Shown here piece by piece: positions 1 to 5,251 of a stretch of 8,813 nt of DNA (within the stretch, counting starts at the first letter, position 1; each line of letters starts with the position of its first letter). The translations under genes were made by a program, and so were the position numbers. The notes below the pieces were generated by a model. That model did not search any database. It was not told the origin of the DNA and was given only the letters and a program-made list of their open reading frames with translations. The stretch is from UCB3 sp964415605 (GTDB lineage Bacteria > Chloroflexota > Anaerolineae > Epilineales > Epilineaceae): contig CAYQBA010000184.1 in NCBI GenBank assembly GCA_964415605.1, positions 1 through 8,813 of the forward strand, given 5' to 3'.

Positions 1-568
1 CCTTCAGCCGGTGCGTCCCCCAGTCGCGCACCGTCCAGTCCGCCGGCAGATCGCCTTGCACGAGCTGCTGCGTGGCCAAGGACATCAGCACTTGCCCCCC
101 GTGCCCAGCCGCCTCCAGCCGCGCCGTCCGATTCACCGCCGGGCCGAAGTAGTCCCCGCCCCGCTCCTGCGCCACGCCGGTGTGGATGCCGATACGAACA
201 CGCAGCGGCGCGAAGTCCGCCCCGCACGCCGACCAGTCCTCCGCCGCGACCGCCCGCTGAGCGTCCAGTGCCGCCGCGACGGCCGCCAACGGCGTGTGGA
301 ACGCCGCGCAGAACGCGTCCCCGACTGTCTTTAACACGTGCCCGCCGTGCGACTCGATGGCGCCGCGCACGACGGCGTCGTGCCGCTCGAGCGTCGCCCG
401 CATCGCGTCGCGGTGATGCTCCCAACGCTCGGTCGAGCCTTCGATGTCGGTGAAGAGGAACGTCACCGTGCCGGTGGGGAGGGGCGAGGGCGAGGCGTGC
501 GCGGAAGGATGCGGCGCGCCGGTGGTCTCCGGCTGGTCGCCCGCCGCCGATCCCGATTCAGTCGCCAC
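1..568 (-). CDS. Class III adenylate/guanylate cyclase domain protein (partial, C-terminus beyond window)
   Basis: The visible 189 codons encode a class III nucleotidyl cyclase catalytic core, which makes cAMP or cGMP from ATP or GTP. After a 33-residue Ala/Pro/Ser-rich N-terminus comes TVTFLFTDIEGST (about residues 34-46) with the first metal-binding Asp41. LKTVGD (79-84) supplies Lys80 and the second metal Asp84. RVRIGIHTG (123-131) follows, then GGDYFGPAVNR (137-147) with Asp139, and Asn146 and Arg150 at the usual transition-state positions. All catalytic residues look intact, so activity is likely; the Lys80/Asp139 pair favours ATP. No membrane segment is visible, so it should be cytoplasmic. 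The GTG at 568 is chosen because an in-frame TGA lies 8 codons upstream and the core begins soon after; only a weak AGAGA precedes it. In many actinobacterial and chloroflexal homologues this domain heads a longer protein with an ATPase/TPR module; whether that holds here cannot be seen. Confidence 0.88.
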   Translation of the reverse strand, partial: MATESGSAAGDQPETTGAPHPSAHASPSPLPTGTVTFLFTDIEGSTERWEHHRDAMRATLERHDAVVRGAIESHGGHVLKTVGDAFCAAFHTPLAAVAAALDAQRAVAAEDWSACGADFAPLRVRIGIHTGVAQERGGDYFGPAVNRTARLEAAGHGGQVLMSLATQQLVQGDLPADWTVRDWGTHRLK

Positions 569-787
569 GACTTTTCTCTCGCGCCTTGCCAATCACGCCC
601 CCTCTTCTTGCCGAGGATGCTGTGTCGACTCGAGCGTCGGCGCCGTCGCACAGGCGTCAGAGTTGCGCCGGGCCTGACTTCGATGATGGTGACCATGAAG
701 GCGTCTGGCGGATGCGGGTTTCATGCCAGCATATCGCTTCGCTCTTGATCACACCCGTGCCGCGCCGGGAATCACCTCCGACCACAA

Positions 788-826
788 CACGCTTCACCCC
801 GCCTCGGGGTGGGCGGACGAAGCGTG
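788..826. other. Strong two-part hairpin between divergent genes
   Basis: An outer stem pairs 788-795 (CACGCTTC) with 819-826 (GAAGCGTG), eight perfect base pairs. Directly inside it, 796-801 (ACCCCG) pairs with 805-810 (CGGGGT) around a CCT loop, leaving an 8-nt bulge at 811-818 on the 3' side. There is no T-tract after it, and no gene ends here, so it is not an ordinary intrinsic terminator. It lies upstream of the proposed aquaporin promoter, so it would not be in that mRNA leader. Its role is unknown. Confidence 0.45.
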
Positions 827-916
827 GAACGTAGGACGAGCGCCTGGCCGGCCGGTCGTGGATCCCCCTCGATGCGGCGGCCCCGGCTGTCAAGCGATGA
901 TTGCCAGCAGGCTGAA

Positions 917-925
917 TGCTAGGAT
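917..925 (+). promoter_or_regulatory. Possible extended -10 promoter for the aquaporin gene
   Basis: TGC directly precedes TAGGAT (920-925), an extended -10 arrangement with four of six bases matching TATAAT. No good -35 lies at 16-18 bp. Transcription would start near 932 and give a leader of about 64 nt before the ATG at 996, which also argues against the in-frame ATG at 897 as the start. Confidence 0.35.
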
Positions 926-995
926 TGTAGCGATATCACCTGCCAGACCCATCCTTGCCGGTGCGACCGACACGCCCGGTGATGCCGAGACGACC

Positions 996-1712
996 ATGCC
1001 CCTGACCGACCCCACGCACCCGACCCGCTCCCCCCGCGCCGACGCCCCCGCCCTCGTCGCCGAAGCCTTCGGCACGTTCGTCCTCGTGTTCGCCGGCTGT
1101 GGCGCCATCGTCGTCGACAACCTCACCGGCGGCGCGGTCACGCACGTCGGCGTCGCGCTCACCTTCGGGCTCGTGGTGACCGCCCTGATCTACGCGCTCG
1201 CCGACGTCTCCGGCGCCCACCTCAACCCGGCCGTGACGCTCGGCCTGTGGGCCGCGCGCCGCCACCCGGCCCGCCGCGTCGCCCCGTTCATCGCGGCCCA
1301 GGCGTGCGGGGCACTCGGCGCCAGCGTCCTTCTGCGCGCGCTCTTCCCCGCGTCGCCGACGCTCGGCGCCACGCAGCCCGCGGGCGCGGCGGCGCAGTCT
1401 GGCGTGCTCGAGGTCGTGCTGACGGCCATCCTGATGTTCGTCATCCTGTCGGTGTCGGCGGCACCGCCGGAGCGGCGGGCCCTGGCTGGCCTCGCCATCG
1501 GCGCCGTCATCGCGCTCGAGGCCCTTTTCGCCGGCCCCATCTCCGGCGCGTCGATGAACCCCGCCCGGTCGCTCGGCCCGGCCGTGGTGTCCGGGAACGT
1601 CGCGCACCTCTGGATCTACCTGCTCGCGCCCACCCTCGGCGCGCTGGCGGCCGTGAGGCTGTGCCGCGCCATCCACCCGCCGGGATGCTGCGCCGCGCCT
1701 GAGACACCCTGA
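996..1712 (+). CDS. MIP-family channel (aquaporin, NIP/AqpN-like)
   Basis: This 238-residue protein is a full-length major intrinsic protein: six membrane segments and two half-helices forming a water or small-neutral-solute channel in the cytoplasmic membrane. The two signature loops are SGAHLNPAV (72-80) and SGASMNPARSLGP (183-195). By alignment from memory with E. coli AqpZ, the selectivity filter is Phe57, Ala176, Ala185, Arg191; AqpZ has Phe, His, Thr, Arg. Loss of the His and Thr suggests a wider pore than a strict water channel. The stretch EALFAGPISGASMNPARSL (175-193) closely resembles plant nodulin-26-like proteins, whose bacterial relatives are often linked to arsenic operons; no ars gene is visible here. 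The C-terminus carries Cys231-Cys232 plus Cys223. The ATG at 996 is preferred over in-frame ATGs at 723 and 897 because homology begins at residue 19 and the upstream extension is not protein-like. The substrate (water, glycerol, arsenite, other metalloids) is not determined. Confidence 0.9.
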   Translation: MPLTDPTHPTRSPRADAPALVAEAFGTFVLVFAGCGAIVVDNLTGGAVTHVGVALTFGLVVTALIYALADVSGAHLNPAVTLGLWAARRHPARRVAPFIAAQACGALGASVLLRALFPASPTLGATQPAGAAAQSGVLEVVLTAILMFVILSVSAAPPERRALAGLAIGAVIALEALFAGPISGASMNPARSLGPAVVSGNVAHLWIYLLAPTLGALAAVRLCRAIHPPGCCAAPETP

Positions 1713-1779
1713 CGCCGCCCCTGCCCAGCCGTAGCGCCGTTGTCCAGCGGGAGCACCCCCGGCGCGTGGCGGCGCACAG

Positions 1780-1788
1780 TGATATGAT
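1780..1788 (+). promoter_or_regulatory. Extended -10 promoter for the deiodinase-like gene
   Basis: TGA followed immediately by TATGAT (1783-1788) is a good extended -10, five of six bases matching TATAAT. No -35 hexamer is seen at 16-18 bp upstream, which is tolerated for extended -10 promoters. The start would be near 1795, leaving a leader of about 60 nt before the ATG at 1855. This suggests the gene has its own promoter rather than relying on the aquaporin. Confidence 0.45.
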
Positions 1789-1854
1789 TCCGCCGATCGA
1801 CCCGTCGCGCAACCGCCGCCCTGTGCCCGAAGCCAACCCGCGGAGCCCACGCGC

Positions 1855-2529
1855 ATGCCGCCCCAAGCCCCCACCTTCGCCCCGCTGACTACGTTCACCG
1901 AGCTGCCTGCCGACGAGATGCGGCGCCGCGCCGCCGACTTCGCCGCCGAGATGCTCCGCCGCCGCACCGTGCGCGACTTCGCCGCGCGCCCCGTGCCGTC
2001 CGGCGTCGTCGAGGACTGCCTGCGCGCCGCCGGCACCGCCCCGAGCGGCGCAAACATGCAGCCGTGGCACTTCGTCGTCGTCGCCGACCCCGAGGTCAGG
2101 CGCCGCATCCGCGTCGAGGCCGAGAAGGAAGAGGCGGAGTTCTACGCCCACCGCGCGCCGCCCGAATGGCTCGCGGCGCTCGCCCCGCTCGGCACCGACG
2201 CCCACAAGCCGTTCCTCGAGGCCGCCCCGGCCCTCATCGCCATCTTCGCCCAGAGCTTCGGGGCCCTACCCGACGGGCGCAAGGTCAAGCACTACTACGC
2301 CCAGGAATCCGTCGGCATCGCCACCGGCATCCTCATCACCGCCCTCCACCACGCCGGCCTGGCCACGCTGACCCACACGCCCAGCCCGATGGGCTTCCTC
2401 AACGAGCTCTTGGGGCGGCCGGGCCACGAGCGGCCGTTCCTGCTGCTCGTCGTCGGCTACCCCGCCGAGGGCGCACAGGTGCCGGTGATCACCAAGAAGC
2501 CGCTCGCGGAGATCGCGACGTTCGTGTAG
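1855..2529 (+). CDS. Iodotyrosine deiodinase-like flavoprotein (nitroreductase superfamily)
   Basis: This 224-residue soluble protein has the FMN-dependent nitroreductase fold. RRTVR (36-40) is the N-terminal phosphate-binding arginine motif, followed by RPVPSGVVEDCLRAAGTAPS (45-64) and GANMQPWHFVVV (65-76) that wrap the flavin. The THTP segment (173-176) supplies the Thr near the flavin N5. Compared with human iodotyrosine deiodinase recalled from memory, the match runs nearly end to end: KHYYAQESVGIATGIL (145-160), LLGRPGHERPFLLL (185-198) and VGYPAEGAQVP (200-210). The lid residues that bind the halotyrosine zwitterion are present with the same spacing: Glu93, Tyr97 (+4) and Lys118 (+21), human Glu157, Tyr161, Lys182. 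This supports reductive dehalogenation of halotyrosine-like substrates using NAD(P)H-derived electrons; a general nitroreductase activity is the main alternative. It follows the aquaporin by 142 bp on the same strand but appears to have its own promoter. Confidence 0.85.
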   Translation: MPPQAPTFAPLTTFTELPADEMRRRAADFAAEMLRRRTVRDFAARPVPSGVVEDCLRAAGTAPSGANMQPWHFVVVADPEVRRRIRVEAEKEEAEFYAHRAPPEWLAALAPLGTDAHKPFLEAAPALIAIFAQSFGALPDGRKVKHYYAQESVGIATGILITALHHAGLATLTHTPSPMGFLNELLGRPGHERPFLLLVVGYPAEGAQVPVITKKPLAEIATFV

Positions 2530-2565
2530 GGCCGCGGGCCACCGCGCGCAACCGCGATGGCCGTC

Positions 2566-2593
2566 GGGGCCGCACGCCACGCCGAGCGGCCCC
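2566..2593 (+). terminator. Terminator-like hairpin after the deiodinase-like gene
   Basis: GGGGCCGC (2566-2573) and GCGGCCCC (2586-2593) are perfect 8-bp inverted arms around a 12-nt loop, 37 nt after the stop codon. There is no T-run, so if it ends transcription it does so as a U-less hairpin, as is common in GC-rich genomes. It would isolate the radical SAM gene downstream. Confidence 0.4.
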
Positions 2594-2599
2594 ACGCGT

Positions 2600-2614
2600 C
2601 AGTGACGATCACTG
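2600..2614. repeat. Short palindrome upstream of the radical SAM promoter
   Basis: CAGTGA and TCACTG form perfect 6-bp arms around CGA. It lies about 40 bp upstream of the -35 element at 2654. It could be a binding site for a dimeric activator or repressor, or a second small hairpin after the upstream gene. Nothing in the sequence decides between these. Confidence 0.3.
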
Positions 2615-2653
2615 TGGCGGTGGGTGAGGCGACGCAAAGGAGCAGTGCGACCC

Positions 2654-2682
2654 TTGACAAGACGAACATCCGTTCGTATACT
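2654..2682 (+). promoter_or_regulatory. Near-consensus sigma-70-type promoter of the radical SAM gene
   Basis: A perfect TTGACA (2654-2659) and TATACT (2677-2682, five of six) are separated by exactly 17 bp. It is the strongest promoter by eye in the window. The start of transcription, about seven bases beyond the -10, falls at about 2689, the A of the ATG, so the transcript would be leaderless or nearly so. Consistent with that, no Shine-Dalgarno precedes the ATG. Such a strong core promoter would be expected to need a repressor, and an operator-like palindrome sits inside it. Confidence 0.8.
2662..2677. promoter_or_regulatory. LexA/DinR-type SOS operator inside the promoter
   Basis: ACGAAC (2662-2667) and GTTCGT (2672-2677) are perfect 6-bp inverted arms separated by ATCC. 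The core GAAC-N4-GTTC is the Gram-positive/mycobacterial LexA (DinR) box; the outer C and G also match. It fills the spacer between -35 and -10 and touches the first base of the -10, where a bound repressor would block RNA polymerase. The gene behind it belongs to a family predicted to act on DNA, which fits SOS control. LexA itself is not in the window, so the assignment rests on the site's form and position. Confidence 0.7.
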
Positions 2683-2688
2683 TGATAT

Positions 2689-3909
2689 ATGTCCGCCGAC
2701 GTCCTCGACCGCGCCGACCTCCTCGGGCAGGACGCCCAGTTCGACCTTTGCGCGCGTGAGGGCCGGCCCGCGCCGGACGGCGACACCTCCTCCGACGGCC
2801 TCGCGCGGGCCGAGAAGCGCTACCGCCACGGCGACATCCGCCGCCACATCAGCCTCGTACAGCACCCCACCGACGGCCCCATCCCCGTCCTGAAGATGCT
2901 GCAGACCAACGCCTGCGCCAAGGACTGCTACTACTGCCCGTTCCGCGCCGGCCGCAGCTTCCGCCGCGAGGCCTTCACCCCCGACGAGCTCGCGCGGCTG
3001 ACCGATCAGCTGTACCGCGCGCGCGTGATCCGCGGCCTCTTCCTCTCTAGCGGCGTCGTCGGGCACGGCGACCACTCGATGGCCCAGATCGTCGCCACCG
3101 CCGAGATCCTGCGGGCGCGCTACCGGTTCGACGGCTATCTCCACCTGAAGATCATGCCCGCTGCCAGCGACGCCGCCATCGAGCGCGCCGTCGCGCTGGC
3201 CGACCGCGTCAGCGTCAACCTCGAGGCCCCGACCGCCGCCCGCCTGGCGCGGCTGACCGGCACCAAGGACATCAACGCCGACCTCGTGGCGCCGTTGCGG
3301 CATGTCGCCGCCGTCGCCGCGCAGACCGGGCGGCGCATCAGCCGCGTCACGCAGTTCGTCGTCGGCGCCGCCGGCGAGAGCGACGCCGAGATCCTCGGCA
3401 CCACCGATCGCCTGTACCGCGAGGTTGGCCTCGGCCGCGCCTACTTCAGCGCCTTCCGGCCCATCCCCGACACCCCGCTTGACGGCCTGCCGCCCGAGGA
3501 TCCGCGCCGGCAGCGCCGCCTCTACCAGGCGGACTTCCTGATGCGGCAGTACGGCTTCGACGCCGCCGAGATCCCGCTGGACGGGCACGGCAACCTCGTG
3601 CGCGGCGTCGACCCCAAGCTCGCCTGGGCCATCCGGCATCCCGACCGCTTCCCCGTCGAGGTCAACCGCGCCGACCGCCAGACCCTCCTGCGCGTGCCGG
3701 GCCTCGGCCCGGCGGCCGTCGACCGCATCGTCGCCGCTCGCCGCGCCGGCAAGCTGCGCGACCCGGCGCACCTCCGCGCCCTCGGCATCGTGGTTGCGCG
3801 CGCTTTGCCGTGGGTGCTTCTCGACGGCCGCGCCGCCCCGCGGCAGCTCCGCCTCGCCGGGGTCGACGACGGCCCAGCACCGACCCAGCGAGAGCCGCTC
3901 GCGTCGTAA
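2689..3909 (+). CDS. Radical SAM protein with C-terminal helix-hairpin-helix, putative DNA modification/repair
   Basis: This 406-residue protein has an N-terminal radical SAM domain. Cys76, Cys80 and Cys83 in the CxxxCxxC order (NACAKDCYYC) would bind a 4Fe-4S cluster and S-adenosylmethionine. RGLFLSSGV (115-123) is the likely SAM-contacting strand, followed by HLKIMP (152-157), RVSVNLEAPT (173-182) and RLYQADFLMRQYGF (277-290). Near the C-terminus, FPVEVNRAD (321-329) leads into LLRVPGLGPAAVDRIV (333-348), a helix-hairpin-helix that binds DNA non-specifically. This order matches, from memory, the family named putative DNA modification/repair radical SAM protein (TIGR03916). Members are usually paired or fused with a uracil-DNA-glycosylase-like protein; no such partner is adjacent here, and the next gene is convergent. 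The substrate and reaction are unknown. The ATG at 2689 is fixed by the promoter, which would start transcription on it. The operator inside that promoter suggests induction by DNA damage. Confidence 0.88.
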   Translation: MSADVLDRADLLGQDAQFDLCAREGRPAPDGDTSSDGLARAEKRYRHGDIRRHISLVQHPTDGPIPVLKMLQTNACAKDCYYCPFRAGRSFRREAFTPDELARLTDQLYRARVIRGLFLSSGVVGHGDHSMAQIVATAEILRARYRFDGYLHLKIMPAASDAAIERAVALADRVSVNLEAPTAARLARLTGTKDINADLVAPLRHVAAVAAQTGRRISRVTQFVVGAAGESDAEILGTTDRLYREVGLGRAYFSAFRPIPDTPLDGLPPEDPRRQRRLYQADFLMRQYGFDAAEIPLDGHGNLVRGVDPKLAWAIRHPDRFPVEVNRADRQTLLRVPGLGPAAVDRIVAARRAGKLRDPAHLRALGIVVARALPWVLLDGRAAPRQLRLAGVDDGPAPTQREPLAS

Positions 3910-3916
3910 GCCGCAA

Positions 3917-3939
3917 GCGGGGGAGAGCCCTACCCCCGC
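3917..3939. terminator. Hairpin between convergent genes, probable bidirectional terminator
   Basis: GCGGGGG (3917-3923) and CCCCCGC (3933-3939) are perfect 7-bp arms with a 9-nt loop. They fill most of the 46 bp between the stop codons of the radical SAM gene (plus) and the lipoprotein gene (minus). There is no T-tract on either side. The position is what one expects for a shared terminator. Confidence 0.5.
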
Positions 3940-3955
3940 GCGGCCAGCCCCATCG

Positions 3956-4939
3956 TCAACCGCCGAGCACGCGATCCACCAGCAGCCCAAGCTCCGTGCG
4001 GTCCACGCCGCCCTCTGCGCGCGCCGAGATCAGGCCGCGCTTGTCGAGGACGAACAGCCACGGCCCGGACTGCACCCCCCAGGCGACCGCCGCCGGCGTC
4101 AGGCTGTTGACGTTGGCCGGGTCGTGCGTCTCGACGTGGATCACGTTGATGCGGTCGCCGTACTGCTGTTTGACCGCCTTGAGCTCGTCGAGCGCGGCCT
4201 GGCACAGCGCCGACCCGCATGCCGCCGGCGACGCGAAGAGCACCACCGTCGGCTTGCCGCTGGTGCTGGCCTCGGCCACCGTCGTCCGGTACAGCGCCGC
4301 GTCGGGCGCGCTGTCGGACGATACCGACGCGAGATCGCCGCCCTCCGCCACGACCGGCGTGTCGCCCGTCGGCGGCGGGCTGCCCACGGCGGGCGTCCGC
4401 GTCCGGCCGATGACATCGACCTGCGTGCGCCCTTCCAGCACCGTGCCGTCGCTGCGCGACACCTGCGCCTGCATGTCCCACGGTCCCGACGAGTCGAACT
4501 CGGTGTACACCACCCACGCGCCGCCGTCCGGCAGCCCGCCGCCGAAGTACACCGCCCCGCCCGACGATTGCCGGGCCGACTGGCCGGTCTGGGAGAGCAC
4601 GCGGAAATACGTCACCGAGACCGTGCCGTCGCGGAGCTGGCCCCCGGCCTCGTCCTTGAGGCGGAAGGCGATGCGCTCCAGGCCCAGCGCCAGCTCGCTG
4701 TTGAGCACCTCGATGGTCAGCGGGCGGGCATCCGGCGGCGCGGTGGCCACCGCCAGCGGGTCCACCGTCGGCGGCACCGGGGTCACGGTCGGGGGATCGC
4801 CCGTGCAGGCATTCGAGACGAACAGACCGGCCAGCGCGGCCAGGGCGGCCCAACCGCGGGCCCGCGGCGCCGTGGATGTCGACGCCCGCACGATCGCACT
4901 CGGCCGGCCGCCCACTGGCGGCATCCCCCATCGCAACAC
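3956..4939 (-). CDS. Thioredoxin-fold lipoprotein with CxxxxC motif
   Basis: This 327-residue protein is predicted to be exported and membrane-anchored. The N-terminus has arginines, a hydrophobic stretch (residues 29-42), then SNAC with Cys45 as a possible lipidation site; Ser at -3 makes the lipobox imperfect. A Pro/Thr-rich linker (48-62) follows, then a beta-rich region of about 110 residues (72-180) of unknown role, resembling an immunoglobulin-like domain. A second low-complexity linker leads to a C-terminal thioredoxin-like domain (about 225-327). There KPTVVLFASPAACGSALC (229-246) places Cys241 and Cys246 as CxxxxC where thioredoxin has CxxC, and SGPW (291-294) holds the likely cis-proline. 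A role in extracytoplasmic thiol chemistry or metal handling is plausible but unproven. The GTG at 4939 is chosen over in-frame ATGs at 5077 and 4924 because AAGGGGAGG sits at proper distance and a TATAAT lies about 60 bp upstream, inside the longer version. Confidence 0.78.
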   Translation of the reverse strand: MLRWGMPPVGGRPSAIVRASTSTAPRARGWAALAALAGLFVSNACTGDPPTVTPVPPTVDPLAVATAPPDARPLTIEVLNSELALGLERIAFRLKDEAGGQLRDGTVSVTYFRVLSQTGQSARQSSGGAVYFGGGLPDGGAWVVYTEFDSSGPWDMQAQVSRSDGTVLEGRTQVDVIGRTRTPAVGSPPPTGDTPVVAEGGDLASVSSDSAPDAALYRTTVAEASTSGKPTVVLFASPAACGSALCQAALDELKAVKQQYGDRINVIHVETHDPANVNSLTPAAVAWGVQSGPWLFVLDKRGLISARAEGGVDRTELGLLVDRVLGG

Positions 4940-4944
4940 GGCAA

Positions 4945-4954
4945 CCCTCCCCTT
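4945..4954 (-). promoter_or_regulatory. Strong Shine-Dalgarno deciding the lipoprotein start
   Basis: On the minus strand AAGGGGAGGG reads from 4954 to 4945, with the GGAGG core ending 6 nt before the GTG at 4939. It is the best ribosome binding site in the window and settles the choice of a GTG start over the in-frame ATG five codons further in and the distant ATG at 5077. Confidence 0.7.
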
Positions 4955-4999
4955 CGTAGGAATCTTGCCGGGTGTCCAAGACCGCCGGCGCGGGTGGTT

Positions 5000-5005
5000 A
5001 TTATA
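5000..5005 (-). promoter_or_regulatory. TATAAT -10 element for the lipoprotein gene
   Basis: A perfect TATAAT is read on the minus strand from 5005 to 5000. No recognisable -35 lies at 16-18 bp, where the sequence is GC-rich. Transcription would begin near 4993 and leave a leader of about 54 nt before the GTG at 4939. Confidence 0.45.
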
Positions 5006-5088
5006 GCGCGGTGCACGGGCGGCGGGTCGCGGCCGCGGCGGTCCACGACCCGGGCGCGCGTGCTCCCCGCTCCCCATGCCGGACCACC

Positions 5089-5127
5089 GACGGGCCCCCG
5101 GGCCGGATGCGCCCCCGGGGGCCCGTC
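5089..5127. other. Perfect 14-bp-stem hairpin in a divergent promoter region
   Basis: Positions 5089-5102 (GACGGGCCCCCGGG) are exactly complementary to 5114-5127 (CCCGGGGGCCCGTC), with an 11-nt loop. The stem is almost all G-C pairs. No gene ends here on either strand and no T-tract follows. It sits just upstream of the 22-bp repeat array. It may insulate the two divergent promoters or form a cruciform; its function is not known. Confidence 0.5.
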
Positions 5128-5140
5128 ATGTGCCCGCCGG

Positions 5141-5206
5141 CGACGATCCTCCCGCCCGCCGGCGACGATCCTCCCGCCTGACGGCGACGATCCTCCCGCC
5201 TGACGG
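5141..5206. repeat. Three tandem 22-bp direct repeats upstream of the kinase operon
   Basis: The units are 5141-5162, 5163-5184 and 5185-5206. Each begins CGACGATCCTCCCGCC; the last six bases are CGCCGG in unit 1 and TGACGG in units 2 and 3, which are identical. The bases CCCGCCGG before unit 1 look like the tail of a further, partial copy. The period is about two DNA turns, so a protein would contact each unit on the same face. The array ends 16 bp before the proposed -35 at 5223, a typical activator position. OmpR/PhoB-type regulators bind tandem sites of this kind and two are encoded just downstream, so autoregulation is a reasonable inference. Confidence 0.75.
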
Positions 5207-5222
5207 AAATGTTAAGCACGAC

Positions 5223-5251
5223 TGGACAAACGTTCAGAGGCGTGGTAAAAG
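5223..5251 (+). promoter_or_regulatory. Likely promoter of the kinase-regulator operon
   Basis: TGGACA (5223-5228, five of six to TTGACA) and TAAAAG (5246-5251, four of six to TATAAT) are 17 bp apart, with TGG directly before the -10 as an extended element. Transcription would start near 5258, giving a leader of about 34 nt. The patch 5207-5262 is conspicuously AT-richer than its surroundings. The weak -10 leaves room for activation by a factor on the repeats just upstream. Confidence 0.5.

Larger units (their letters stand above)
569..995. other. Divergent intergenic region, no gene seen
   Basis: This 427-bp stretch separates the minus-strand cyclase from the plus-strand aquaporin. The open frames crossing it have compositions unlike proteins (Arg/Pro/Ser-rich) and show no recognisable motif. 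It contains a 5-bp-arm palindrome around 686-696, a strong two-part hairpin at 788-826 and a likely extended -10 for the aquaporin at 917-925. No convincing sigma-70 promoter for the cyclase gene was found, although the region around 720-750 is somewhat AT-richer. Confidence 0.6.

Noticed and set aside
720..900. tRNA or other structured RNA gene between the cyclase and the aquaporin
   Set aside because: No T-arm consensus, acceptor pairing or cloverleaf could be fitted; only the isolated hairpin at 788-826 stands out.
901..930. TTGCCA at 901 as a -35 for the aquaporin
   Set aside because: It is only 13 bp from the better -10 (TAGGAT), and at 18 bp the -10 candidate TTGTAG is poor.
723..995. 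N-terminal extension of the aquaporin from the ATG at 723 or 897
   Set aside because: The extension has no membrane or signal features, channel homology starts after 996, and the likely promoter at 917-925 lies within it.
936..2108. Long minus-strand open frame antisense to the aquaporin and deiodinase-like genes
   Set aside because: Its translation is Arg/Gly/Ala-rich with no motif, and it is explained by GC-rich codon bias of the real genes on the plus strand.
2599..3990. 463-codon minus-strand frame antisense to the radical SAM gene
   Set aside because: It mirrors the sense gene codon for codon and has no family signature, while the plus-strand gene has cysteines, HhH and a strong promoter.
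3794..5203. Long plus-strand frames antisense to the lipoprotein gene
   Set aside because: They have an extreme Arg/Pro/Ala composition and overlap the 3' end of a well-supported gene; the minus-strand frame has the thioredoxin motif and a Shine-Dalgarno.
5141..5206. CRISPR array
   Set aside because: The 22-bp units are directly adjacent with no spacers, and no cas gene is present.
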